Assembly: GCF_002920635.1 (NCBI RefSeq)
Contig: NZ_PQSR01000020.1
Span: 43,957-107,956 of the forward strand
Origin: Streptomyces sp. Ru72
Lineage (GTDB): Bacteria > Actinomycetota > Actinomycetes > Streptomycetales > Streptomycetaceae
Reading direction: 5' to 3'
DNA length: 64,000 bases
The translations under genes were made by a program, and so were the position numbers. Below are positions 49,181 through 58,240 of this stretch, piece after piece. Within the stretch, counting starts at the first letter, position 1, and each line of letters begins with the position of its first letter. The notes beneath the pieces were generated by a model that made no database searches, was not told the origin of the DNA, and saw only the letters and a list, made by a program, of their open reading frames with translations.

Positions 49181-50194
49181 ATGGGAGTCGTGGCCCGCGT
49201 GGACGCGTACCAGCGGCGCCACCGCTGGGCGGGGCTGCCGCTCGCCGTGCTGTACAAGTTCTACGACGACCAGGCGACCTATCTCGCCGCGGTCCTCACC
49301 TACTACTCGTTCCTGTCGCTGTTCCCGCTGCTGCTGATCCTCGTCTCCGTCCTCGGCACCCTGCTCAGCGGCAACCCCCAGCTACGGGAACGCGTCCTGA
49401 ACTCCGCGCTCGGCGAGTTCCCCGTCATCGGCGACCAGCTCGGCGAGAACATCCACTCCTTCCACGGCAGCGGCGTCGCCCTCGTGGTGGGCGTGGTGGG
49501 CAGCCTCTACGGCGCCCTGGGTGTGGCCCAGGCCGCACAGCACGCGCTGAACAAGATCTGGGCCGTGCCACGGTACGCGCGCCCCGATCCGTTCCGGTCA
49601 CGGCTCAGGGGCCTGCTGTTCCTGTCGATCCTCGCGCTCGGGCTGTGCCTGACCACGGCGCTGTCCGTCGCGGAGTCGCGGGCGAGCGTGTTCGGCGCCC
49701 GGCTGGAGACCGGAGTCAGGGTCGCCGCCGCGGCCGCGGCCATCGTCCTCAACGCGGCGCTGCTGCTGCTCATCTACCGGACACTGATCCGGCGCCGGCT
49801 GCCGCTGCGCCGGCTGTTCGGCGCCGTCCTCGGCGGTGCCTTCGCCTGGCAACTGCTGCAGTGGGGCGGCTCGTACTACGTCAGCAAGGTGCTGCACGGC
49901 GCCACGGCCACCTACGGCCTGTTCGGCATCGTCCTCGGTCTGCTGGCCTGGCTCTACCTCGGCGCGCTGATCTTCCTCATGACGGCCGAGGTCAGCGTGG
50001 TCCGGATCATGCGGCTGTGGCCGCGCAGCCTGCTGACCCCTTTCACCGACCGGGTGCAGCTCACTGCGGCCGACCGGCGGGCCTACCAGTCGTACGCGGC
50101 CACCGAGGCCTTCAAGGGCTTCCAGAAGATCAGGGTGCGCTTCGGCCCGCCACCGCAACCGCCCTCCGGCGGCCCTCCCGAGGAAGAGGGCTGA
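49181..50194 (+). CDS. YihY/virulence factor BrkB family membrane protein
   Basis: 337 residues with six membrane helices; YLAAVLTYYSFLSLFPLLLILVSVLG is the family's N-terminal signature, and LLIYRTLIRRRLPLRRLFGAVLGGAFAWQLLQWGGSYYVSKVLHG with ATYGLFGIVLGLLAWLYLGALIFL the C-terminal one. The family was once called RNase BN but members are membrane proteins of unclear role. A tail rich in Pro/Gly/Glu is probably flexible. A second family member is encoded at 57167-57976. Confidence 0.88.
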   Translation: MGVVARVDAYQRRHRWAGLPLAVLYKFYDDQATYLAAVLTYYSFLSLFPLLLILVSVLGTLLSGNPQLRERVLNSALGEFPVIGDQLGENIHSFHGSGVALVVGVVGSLYGALGVAQAAQHALNKIWAVPRYARPDPFRSRLRGLLFLSILALGLCLTTALSVAESRASVFGARLETGVRVAAAAAAIVLNAALLLLIYRTLIRRRLPLRRLFGAVLGGAFAWQLLQWGGSYYVSKVLHGATATYGLFGIVLGLLAWLYLGALIFLMTAEVSVVRIMRLWPRSLLTPFTDRVQLTAADRRAYQSYAATEAFKGFQKIRVRFGPPPQPPSGGPPEEEG

Positions 50195-50272
50195 CCGCTG
50201 GGCGGCGGGCATGAGGGCGGCGTGCCGTGTCCGTGACACGACGCGCCGCACTGATGCGCTACTCCGCTCGTC

Positions 50273-50713
50273 TCAGCGGGGGGCGCGGCGGGTGATGCCG
50301 ACGGTCAGGCCCATGGCGGCCAGCCCCAGGACCGCCGTCACGGCACCGATCCAGCAGTTGTTCCAGATGATGCCCGCCCGTGCGCCGTGCGTGGCGGTGA
50401 CCACCCAGGGCGAGATGATGAGCCACACCCCGAGCGGGGCCACCACCCATGCCGGGCGGAGCATCCGTTCCGGAGCCAGGGCGGCACAGAACCCGATGAG
50501 ACCGACTGCGACGCCGACGATCAGGTTGTTCACGGCGATGAACGGGGTGCCCGAGAAGTGCACGACCCAGGGCGAGATCGCCGCGTAGAGACCCGCCAGC
50601 AGGACCAGACCGCCCAGAGCGACGGCCGACCCGCTGGACGCGGTGCGTTCCAGCCGTTCCCGCATCTCCGCCAGGTCGGGATGCGTGGTCAGGCCGGTGG
50701 TGTGCTGCGCCAT
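50273..50713 (-). CDS. SPW-repeat membrane protein
   Basis: 146 residues with four membrane helices in two repeats. The SPW motif occurs twice (AAISPWVVHFSG and LIISPWVVTATHG). The family is named after this tripeptide; its function is not known. A perfect anti-Shine-Dalgarno match (AAAGGAGGCGAC) precedes the ATG, indicating strong translation. Confidence 0.88.
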   Translation of the reverse strand: MAQHTTGLTTHPDLAEMRERLERTASSGSAVALGGLVLLAGLYAAISPWVVHFSGTPFIAVNNLIVGVAVGLIGFCAALAPERMLRPAWVVAPLGVWLIISPWVVTATHGARAGIIWNNCWIGAVTAVLGLAAMGLTVGITRRAPR

Positions 50714-50925
50714 TGCTGTCGCCTCCTTTGATCAGGGGCGTTCTTTGCCTCATGCAATAGTTTACTCTGATTGGGTGGTTATGCCAGGTTTCTTCGGTTT
50801 TTTCGGGGATTGCTGGCGCCTATGACATGAGGGTGGCCGCGTCGCTGCGCTGTTTACGCAGGGCCCGGAAGGGTCACTCATCGTGTCGGCACGTGGCGGC
50901 AGAGGGGCGCGGCGAGGGAGCGGAC

Positions 50926-52731
50926 ATGGCGTTGGTGGCGGATTTCGTGTTGCAGCGGCTGCGCGAGTGGGGGGTCGGGCGGGTCTACGGCTACCCGGGC
51001 GACGGGATCAACGGACTGCTCGGCGCCTTCGACCGTGCCAAAGGCAGCCCGGAGTTCATCCAGGTCAGGCATGAGGAGATGGCCGCGTTCATGGCGTGCG
51101 CTCATGCCAAGTTCACCGGTGAGGTCGGCTGTTGCACGGCCACCTCCGGTCCCGGCGCGGTGCACCTGCTCAACGGGTTGTACGACGCCAAGCTCGACCA
51201 CCAGCCGGTGGTCGCGGTGGTGGGTCAGCAGAAGCGGCTCTGCCTCGGCTCGCACTACCAGCAGGAGATCGCCCTCGAGCAGCTGTTCGCGGATGTCTCG
51301 GAGTTCTGCCAGATGGTGGTGCATCCGGGTCAGGCGCGGCACGTCGTCGACCGGGCGTTCAAGACGGCGCTGACCACTCGGGGCGTCGCGACGATCATCA
51401 TTCCGGAGGACGTACAAGAGGCGGATGCCCAGCCGTCGCCGCCCAAGACGCACGGCTCGGTCTTCTCGAGTGTCGGCTGGAGCCGGCCGCGGGTTCTGCC
51501 CGATCCCGATGAGCTGCGCAAGGCCGCGGACATTCTCAACGAGGGCTCGAAGGTCGCCATGCTCATCGGCCAGGGAGCCGCCCACGCGGAGAGCGAGGTC
51601 GTTCAGGCGGCCGAACTGCTGGGTGCCGGGGTCGCCAAGGCGCTGCTGGGACGTGAGGTGCTGCCGGACGACCTGCCGTTCGTGACCGGTCCCATCGGTC
51701 TGCTCGGCAGCAAGGCCAGCGACAACATGATCCAGAACTGCGACACGCTGTTCATGATCGGCAGCAGCTTCCCGTACTCCGAGTGGCTGCCCGACGAGGG
51801 CCAGGCCCGCGGTGTGGAGATCGACATCGACGGTCGGATGATCGGCATCCGCTACCCGATGGACGCCCATCTCGTCGGGGACTCCAAGGAGACGCTCAAG
51901 GCTCTTCTGCCACTGCTCAAGCGCAAGGAGGACCGCAGTTGGCGCCAACAGATCGAGAAGGACGTACGGGAATGGAACGCCGTCTGTGAGAAGTGGTCCG
52001 ACCAGCACTTCGGTGGGCGGATCAATCCCCAGGCCGTGGCGGCGGAGCTGTCGCCCCGGCTGCCGGACGACTGCATTCTGACGGCCGACTCGGGTTCGGG
52101 GACGAACTGGTGGGCGCGTCACCTGAAGCTGCGCAAGGGGATGCAGGCGTCCTTGTCGGGCACGCTGGCCACGATGGGGCCGGGGACGCCGTACGCGATC
52201 GCCGCGCGGTTCGCCTATCCGGACCGGCCGGTGATCGCGTTCGTCGGCGACGGCGCGTTCCAGATGAACGGCATGAACGAGATGATCACCATCAAGCGAT
52301 ACCTGGACCGGTTGTCCGGGCCAGCGCCGTTCGTCTTCTGCGTGTTCAACAACCAGGACCTCAACCAGGTCACGTGGGAGCAGCGGGCCATGGCCGGGGA
52401 TCCCAAGTTCCCGGGTTCGCAGTACATTCCGGACGTCCCGTACGCGAAGTACGCCGAGCTCCTGGGCCTGAAGGGCGTGTACTGCGACAAGCCGAAGAAG
52501 ATCGGCGCGGCCTGGGACGAGGCACTGTCCAGTGACAGGCCGGTGGTGCTGGAGTTCAAGGTGGACCAGGAGATCGCGCCGATCCCGCCGCACATCATGA
52601 CCGAGCAGGGGAAGAAGGCCGCCAAGGCCGCCGTGCACGACCCCGAGAGGGTGGGCATCGCCACCAAGGGCGTGCGCCAGAAGCTCACCGAATACGCCGA
52701 GCGCCTCCCCGGGCGCCACCATGGGAACTGA
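50926..52731 (+). CDS. thiamine-diphosphate-dependent enzyme (pyruvate oxidase/dehydrogenase PoxB-like)
   Basis: 601 residues with the three-domain ThDP fold. The catalytic Glu lies in VRHEEMAAFMACAHAKFTG; the GDG-N-type ThDP/Mg motif is GDGAFQMNGMNEMITIKRYL with CVFNNQDLNQVTWEQR about 25 residues later. The middle domain (SKVAMLIGQGAAHAESEV) could bind FAD as in PoxB. Acetolactate synthase-like enzymes share this fold, so pyruvate is the likely but not proven substrate. The ATG at 50926 follows GCGAGGGAGC. It overlaps the next gene by 11 bases. Confidence 0.85.
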   Translation: MALVADFVLQRLREWGVGRVYGYPGDGINGLLGAFDRAKGSPEFIQVRHEEMAAFMACAHAKFTGEVGCCTATSGPGAVHLLNGLYDAKLDHQPVVAVVGQQKRLCLGSHYQQEIALEQLFADVSEFCQMVVHPGQARHVVDRAFKTALTTRGVATIIIPEDVQEADAQPSPPKTHGSVFSSVGWSRPRVLPDPDELRKAADILNEGSKVAMLIGQGAAHAESEVVQAAELLGAGVAKALLGREVLPDDLPFVTGPIGLLGSKASDNMIQNCDTLFMIGSSFPYSEWLPDEGQARGVEIDIDGRMIGIRYPMDAHLVGDSKETLKALLPLLKRKEDRSWRQQIEKDVREWNAVCEKWSDQHFGGRINPQAVAAELSPRLPDDCILTADSGSGTNWWARHLKLRKGMQASLSGTLATMGPGTPYAIAARFAYPDRPVIAFVGDGAFQMNGMNEMITIKRYLDRLSGPAPFVFCVFNNQDLNQVTWEQRAMAGDPKFPGSQYIPDVPYAKYAELLGLKGVYCDKPKKIGAAWDEALSSDRPVVLEFKVDQEIAPIPPHIMTEQGKKAAKAAVHDPERVGIATKGVRQKLTEYAERLPGRHHGN

Positions 52732-53884
52732 CCCGGGGTCCGTCGGGGCCGCCGGTCCGGCGCCGGACGAGTGCCGCATCGACGCGGTCGACGTGCACGC
52801 CTTCGAGGTGCCGACCGACGGTCCGGACGGCAAGGAGCAGGACGGAACGCTGGACTGGGAGTCCACCACGGTCGTGCTGGTCCGGGTCCACGCCGGCGGA
52901 CGGACCGGACTGGGGTACACCTACGGGGACGTGTCGGCCGCCTCGTTCGTCGAGTCCAAGCTGGCGCCGGCGATCAAGGGCCAGGACGTGACCTCGCCGC
53001 CGGCCCTGTGGCAGCGGATGGGCGTGCAAATCCGCAACGCCGGGCGCCCGGGCGTCGGAGCCATGGCGGTGTCCGCCGTCGACGTGGCGCTGTGGGACCT
53101 CAAGGCGAGGCTGCTGGGGCTCCCCCTGGTCCGGCTGCTCCCCGTCTACCACGACCGCGTCCCCGTCTACGGCAGCGGCGGCTTCACGAACTACTCGCCG
53201 GCCCGCCTCACCGACCAGCTCACCGGATGGGTCGAACAGGGCATTCCCCGCGTCAAGCTGAAGACCTCGCGGGAACCCGAGCGCGACCCGCTGCGGCTGA
53301 CCGCGGTGCGCAAGGCGGTCGGCGACGAGCCGGAGCTGTTCACCGACGCCAACGGGGCGCTCGGCCGCAAGGAGGCGCTCTACTGGGCGCGCCGCTTCCA
53401 CGACGAGTGGGACGTGCGCTGGTTCGAGGAACCCGTCAGCTCCGCCGACCTCGAAGGACTGCGCCTGCTGCGCGAGCGCGGACCGGAACGACTCGAGATC
53501 GCCGCGGGCGAGTACGCCTACACGATGCGGGACTTCGTCAACCTCGTGGAGCGTCCCGCCGTGGACTGCCTCCAGGCGGACGTCACCCGCTGCGGCGGCA
53601 TCACCGGCGTCCTCGAGGTGGCCGGCCTCGCGGCGGGCCATGACCTCGACCTGTCGGCGCACTGCGCCCCGGCGGTGTCCGCGCACGCCTTCTGCGCCGT
53701 ACGACGCCTACGGCACCTGGAGTACTTCCACGATCACGTACGGGTCGAGGACCTGCTGTTCGACGGCACTCTGTCGCCGATGGGCGGTGCCCTGCGACCG
53801 GACACCGGCCGTCCGGGACTCGGGCTGGACGTCAAGTGGGCCGACGCCGAGCCGTACCGCGTCTACGGGCTGCGGTCGGCCTGA
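52721..53884 (+). CDS. enolase-superfamily mandelate racemase/muconate lactonising-type dehydratase
   Basis: 387 residues. The K-x-K base pair is Lys179-Lys181 (PRVKLKTSREPE), metal ligands are Asp209 (TDANG), Glu236 (FEEPV) and Glu264 (AAGEY), and Asp287 in QADVTRCGG pairs with the His of DLSAHCAPAVSAH. This is the arrangement of the mandelate racemase subgroup, including sugar-acid dehydratases. The substrate is not evident. Its ATG lies inside the end of the ThDP gene (52721 against stop 52731), so the two are coupled. Confidence 0.88.
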   Translation: MGTDPGSVGAAGPAPDECRIDAVDVHAFEVPTDGPDGKEQDGTLDWESTTVVLVRVHAGGRTGLGYTYGDVSAASFVESKLAPAIKGQDVTSPPALWQRMGVQIRNAGRPGVGAMAVSAVDVALWDLKARLLGLPLVRLLPVYHDRVPVYGSGGFTNYSPARLTDQLTGWVEQGIPRVKLKTSREPERDPLRLTAVRKAVGDEPELFTDANGALGRKEALYWARRFHDEWDVRWFEEPVSSADLEGLRLLRERGPERLEIAAGEYAYTMRDFVNLVERPAVDCLQADVTRCGGITGVLEVAGLAAGHDLDLSAHCAPAVSAHAFCAVRRLRHLEYFHDHVRVEDLLFDGTLSPMGGALRPDTGRPGLGLDVKWADAEPYRVYGLRSA

Positions 53885-53913
53885 CCAGGTCGCGAAGGAG
53901 AGGTGAGGATCCG

Positions 53914-56900
53914 ATGGCGAAGGCAGCACGCAGGGCGAAGCGCGAGGTGCCGACCAGAACACACCCTGAGATCGCGGGCCCGCCGCGGGCCCGGATGACC
54001 CTCGACGTGGGCAGGCTGGAGCGGGCTCTGCGCAAGGCGGTGGAGGGCGAGGTCCGCTTCGACACCGCCTCCCAGGGGTTGTACGCGCAGGACGCGTCGA
54101 ACTTCCGTCAGGTCCCCATCGGCGTGGTCGTTCCGCGCACCCTCGACGACGTGGTCGCGGTCCACAGGATCTGCCACCGCTTCGGTGCACCGATCCTCAA
54201 CCGTGGTGGGGGCACGAGCCTGTCGGGTGAGACGGTCAACGAAGCGGTGGTGATCGACCACTCGAAATACCTCACCGACATCGGAGAGCTCGACGTGGAC
54301 CGGCGCCTGGTCACGTGCGAGCCGGGTGTCATCAACGAGGAACTGAATCGGCACACCGGCCGGTGGAACCTGGTCTTCGGACCTGACCCGTCCTCCCACT
54401 CCCGGTGCGTCATCGGCGGCAACATCGGCAACAACTCCTGCGGTATCCACTCCGTGCAGGCGCAGCTGTACGGCCCCGGGCCCCGCACGAGCGACAACGT
54501 CCACGCGCTGGAGATCGTCACCTACGACGGAGCGCGCTTCTGGGTGGGTGTGCAGGAGGAGAAGGACCTCGACCGCATCATCGCCGAGGGGGGCCGCAAG
54601 GGGGAGATCTACGCCGCGCTGCGGGATCTGCGGGACAAGTACGCCGACGCCATCCGGGCCGGCTTCCGCTCCGCGGAGGACGTGCCGCGCCGGGTGTCCG
54701 GTTACAACCTCGACGAACTCCTCCCCGAGCGCGGCTTCAACGTCGCCCGTGCCCTCGTCGGCACCGAGAGCACCTGCGCCACCGCCCTGCGGGCCGTCCT
54801 CATGCTCACCCCCGCCCTTCTGCAGCGCACCCTCGTCGTGGTGGAGTACGACGACCTGGCCGACGCGGCCGAGCACTGCACGGAGATCGTCGAGCGGTTC
54901 CGGCCGATCGGTCTGGAGGCGCTGGACGACGAGCTGATCCGCGACCAGCAGGTGCAGAACATGAACGTGGAGGACATCCAGGAGCTTCCGCGCCTCGGCG
55001 GAGGGGCCTGGCTGCTCGTCCAGTTCGGCGCGGACTCCGCCGAGGAGTCCGTCGACCAGGCGCACCGGTTCCTGCGGTGGCTCACCGAGGACAAGGGGTA
55101 TGACCGGGACCGCGTCCGTATCGCCAAGAGCAAGCAGGAGGGCGGCACCAGCGAGCACCTGTGGGCGATCCGGGAGAGCGGTCTCGGCTCGACCGCGTTC
55201 CCGCCGGACGGGAAGGACCACTGGCCGGGCTGGGAGGACTCGGCCGTCCCGCCGGACCGGATCGGCGAGTACGTGCGCGAGCTGCGCAAGGTGATGGACC
55301 GGCACGGCATCACGGGCGCCATGTACGGCCACTTCGGGCAGGGCTGCATCCACTGCCGGCTCAGCTTCGACCTGCGCACCGCCGACGGCCTGGCGACTTA
55401 CCGGGCGTTCATGGAGGAGGCCGCCGACCTGGTCGTCTCCATGGGGGGCTCGGTCTCCGGGGAGCACGGTGACGGCCAGCAGCGCGGCGAGTTGCTGGAG
55501 AAGCAGTACGGGACCGAACTCGTCCAGGCCATGCGGGAGTTCAAGGCGATCTGGGACCCGCAGGGGAAGATGAACCCCGGCAAGGTCGTCGATCCCTACC
55601 GGATGGACGAGAACCTGAAACTGGGCACCGACTACAATCCGCCCCGGCACCCGACCAAGTTCGCCTACGAAGAGGACGGCGGGGACTTCGCCCACGCGAC
55701 GCTGCGGTGCGTCGGGATCGGCAAGTGCCGCGTGCCGCAGGCCGAGACGACGATGTGCCCGAGCTACCAGGTCACCCGGGAGGAGAAGCACACCACCCGC
55801 GGCCGGGCCCGGCTGTTGTTCGAGATGCTGCAGGGCGAGGTGATCACCGACGGCTGGCAGTCCAAGGAGGTCGCCGAGGCGCTCGACCTGTGCCTGGCCT
55901 GCAAGGGCTGCACCAACGACTGTCCCGTCAACGTGGACATGCCCACCTACAAGGCGGAGTTCCTGTACCACCACTACAAGTCACCCCGCCGCCGGCGGCC
56001 CCGCTACGCCTACGCCTTCGGGTTCATCGACCAGGCCGCCCGGATCGCCTCGCGCGCTCCGGAAGTGGTCAACCTCGTCACCCACACCCCCGGACTGTCC
56101 CACCTCGCCAAGCTGGTCGCGGGCATCGACCGCCGCCGGCCGCTGCCCCGCTTCGCGCCCATGACGCTGCAGGAGTGGTTCACCCGCCGCGGCGGCACCG
56201 CCAACCCGAACGGGCGCCCCGTGGTCCTCTTCCCCGACACGTTCAACAACCACTTCCACACAGACGTAGGGGTGGCGTGTGTCGAGGCGATCGAGGCCGC
56301 GGGCTGGCGGGTGATCATGCCCGAGCAGCACCTCTGCTGCGGACGGCCCCTGTACGACTACGGCTTCCTGGACACCGCCGAACGCTATCTCCACCGGGTC
56401 CTGGACGTCCTGCGGCCCCATCTCAGGGCCGGCACACCGATCGTCGGCATGGAACCGAGCTGCCTGGCCGTCTTCAAGGACGAACTGCCCAAGCTGCTCC
56501 CGCACGACGACGACGCGAAACGGCTCACACGCAACGCCTACCACTTCCCGGAGTTCTTCCGGACGTTCGACATCGACCCTCCCTCCCTCAAGGGCAAGGC
56601 GCTGCTGTGGGGGCACTGCCACCAGCGCGCCACCGGCGGCATGGGCCCCGAGCAGGAGCTGCTGGAGAAGATGGGCCTGGAGGTGGAGAACCTCCAGGGC
56701 GGGTGCTGCGGGCTCGCCGGATCCTGGGGCTTCGAGTCCGGCAAGTACCAGATCTCCATGGAGTGCGGCGAACAGGCCCTGCTGCCCGCGGTCCGCGACG
56801 CCGACAAGGACTGCCTGGTCGTCGCCGACGGTTTCTCCTGCACCACCCAGATCAAGGACGCGCGCACGGGACGGCAGGCCCTGCACGTGGCCGAGGTGAT

Positions 56901-57066
56901 GAAGATCGCCCGCGACAAGGGCGCCCATGCCATCACGCGGCGGCCCGAGCGCGGTGCCGCCCGCAGGCCGGCTCCGCCCTGGCGGGAACGGGCACGGCGG
57001 GTCGCGGTGGTGGCCGCGGTGGTGGCCGTCCTCTCGGCAGCCGGGGTCCGTGCGGTGCGCCGCTGA
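53914..57066 (+). CDS. FAD-linked oxidase/Fe-S fusion dehydrogenase (glycolate or D-lactate dehydrogenase type)
   Basis: 1050 residues. The N-terminal half is a GlcD/Dld-like FAD domain (NRGGGTSLSGETVNEAVVID, GGNIGNNSCGIHS, FAD_oxidase C-domain with YGHFGQGCIHCRL and SGEHGDGQQRGELLEKQYG). The second half holds two ferredoxin-type cluster motifs (CVGIGKCRVPQAETTMCPSY, CLACKGCTNDCPVN) and two CCG heterodisulfide-like motifs (LCCGRPLYDYG, GGCCGLAGSWG). A C-terminal hydrophobic stretch (VAVVAAVVAVLSAAGV) anchors it. Such fusions oxidise 2-hydroxy acids and feed quinone. It follows 29 bases after the enolase-type gene. Confidence 0.88.
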   Translation: MAKAARRAKREVPTRTHPEIAGPPRARMTLDVGRLERALRKAVEGEVRFDTASQGLYAQDASNFRQVPIGVVVPRTLDDVVAVHRICHRFGAPILNRGGGTSLSGETVNEAVVIDHSKYLTDIGELDVDRRLVTCEPGVINEELNRHTGRWNLVFGPDPSSHSRCVIGGNIGNNSCGIHSVQAQLYGPGPRTSDNVHALEIVTYDGARFWVGVQEEKDLDRIIAEGGRKGEIYAALRDLRDKYADAIRAGFRSAEDVPRRVSGYNLDELLPERGFNVARALVGTESTCATALRAVLMLTPALLQRTLVVVEYDDLADAAEHCTEIVERFRPIGLEALDDELIRDQQVQNMNVEDIQELPRLGGGAWLLVQFGADSAEESVDQAHRFLRWLTEDKGYDRDRVRIAKSKQEGGTSEHLWAIRESGLGSTAFPPDGKDHWPGWEDSAVPPDRIGEYVRELRKVMDRHGITGAMYGHFGQGCIHCRLSFDLRTADGLATYRAFMEEAADLVVSMGGSVSGEHGDGQQRGELLEKQYGTELVQAMREFKAIWDPQGKMNPGKVVDPYRMDENLKLGTDYNPPRHPTKFAYEEDGGDFAHATLRCVGIGKCRVPQAETTMCPSYQVTREEKHTTRGRARLLFEMLQGEVITDGWQSKEVAEALDLCLACKGCTNDCPVNVDMPTYKAEFLYHHYKSPRRRRPRYAYAFGFIDQAARIASRAPEVVNLVTHTPGLSHLAKLVAGIDRRRPLPRFAPMTLQEWFTRRGGTANPNGRPVVLFPDTFNNHFHTDVGVACVEAIEAAGWRVIMPEQHLCCGRPLYDYGFLDTAERYLHRVLDVLRPHLRAGTPIVGMEPSCLAVFKDELPKLLPHDDDAKRLTRNAYHFPEFFRTFDIDPPSLKGKALLWGHCHQRATGGMGPEQELLEKMGLEVENLQGGCCGLAGSWGFESGKYQISMECGEQALLPAVRDADKDCLVVADGFSCTTQIKDARTGRQALHVAEVMKIARDKGAHAITRRPERGAARRPAPPWRERARRVAVVAAVVAVLSAAGVRAVRR

Positions 57067-57166
57067 GCCGTGGTGCGTGCGCCCCGGGCCGGTCACTGCT
57101 CGCACGTGTGGCCGGTGCGGGCGGTTCGGGCGCCTGCGTGACGCGCGGCCGGTGAGGTCGGGCCGG

Positions 57167-57976
57167 TCAGTGCGTGACGCGCGGCCGCCAGTGGTGTTCG
57201 CAGAACCAGCGGCCGAACAGCGCACCGCCGTAGACCACGAACCCGACACCGGTCAGCCAGGACTCCAGTACGAGGACCACCCCGAGCGGTCCGTAGCTGA
57301 CCGCGTTGCTGACGATGAGCGGTGTGAAGACGAGATAGGAGAAGACCCGCAGACCGATCAGCCCGACCATGGTGGCGAGCGCGCCCGGCAGCAGGTCCCG
57401 CCAGCGGACCTGGCCGCCCAGGAGGAAGCGCTGGCCCCACCAGAAGAACAGCACGCCGGTCGCCAGGGACGCCACGACCCGCAGCCATCCGTGCAACGCC
57501 AGACGTGTCTGCACCTCCTGGTAGAGGTAGGCGGTGAGCACGATCAGCCAGGTGGCCTGGCGCCAGATGCGGTGCCACGGGCCGGGAGGCAGGTTCCAGA
57601 TCCGCTCGTACCCGTTCTGGACGCTCCCGCCGAAGGACACCCCGAACACGGCGAGCAGAATCCCGCCCCACACGCTGGTCGCGCTGATCACCTTGCGCGG
57701 CGCGGTGGTGATGTCGGTGACCACCTGCGCGGACCGGCCGGACAGCCCCATGCCGTCGACCAGCCACGTCGTGAAGCCCCCGTGCGCCAGAGGGTCGGCG
57801 GCCGCCACCACGATGAGCAGGGGCGCCAGCGTCACCAGAGCCAGAGTGGCGAAGCCGAGGGCGCGGTGCATCAGCTCCAGTTCACGGCCGCGCCGGACCA
57901 GGTCGTACGTCTTCAGCCGGTCCCACATGTGGTGCACGGCCTGCCGGATCAGTTTCACGGCCCGCTCCGCGATCAT
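57167..57976 (-). CDS. YihY/BrkB family membrane protein
   Basis: 269 residues, six membrane helices (ALGFATLALVTLAPLLIVVAAAD; ATSVWGGILLAVFGVSFGGSVQNGYERIWNLPPG; WLRVVASLATGVLFFWWGQRFLL; LLPGALATMVGLIGLRVFSYLVFTPLIVSNAVSYGPLGVVLVL). It is the second member of this family within 8 kb. The shorter N-terminus starts at the ATG after GGAGCGGGAGG. Role unknown. Confidence 0.85.
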   Translation of the reverse strand: MIAERAVKLIRQAVHHMWDRLKTYDLVRRGRELELMHRALGFATLALVTLAPLLIVVAAADPLAHGGFTTWLVDGMGLSGRSAQVVTDITTAPRKVISATSVWGGILLAVFGVSFGGSVQNGYERIWNLPPGPWHRIWRQATWLIVLTAYLYQEVQTRLALHGWLRVVASLATGVLFFWWGQRFLLGGQVRWRDLLPGALATMVGLIGLRVFSYLVFTPLIVSNAVSYGPLGVVLVLESWLTGVGFVVYGGALFGRWFCEHHWRPRVTH

Positions 57977-58156
57977 CCTCCCGCTCCTTGGGCGCCCCGC
58001 CGATGCATGACGGGTGATCGGGGGGCGCGGGGACAAACGTTGGACGGCACGGGCGGACCGCCGTGAACCCCGAACGGGTTCCCCCGGGTCACAGCACCTT
58101 GCGCCGGACCAGGGCCGCGAGGACCGAGGCGCCCGGGAGCAGTGGCGGCCGGACCG

Positions 58157-58240
58157 TCAGGACCGGTAGCCGATCACGGTGGCCGTGGCCAGGGCCACCG
58201 GCGCGCCGTACGCGACCAGGTGGCCACCAGCCATCGTCAC
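58157..58240 (-). CDS. possible 27-residue membrane peptide downstream of the TRQ-repeat gene
   Basis: A GTG that overlaps the stop of the TRQ-repeat gene (GTGA) opens a 27-codon frame with a single hydrophobic stretch (MAGGHLVAYGAPVALATATVIGY). The overlap supports coupled translation. Its small size makes it uncertain. Confidence 0.35.
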   Translation of the reverse strand: MTMAGGHLVAYGAPVALATATVIGYRS

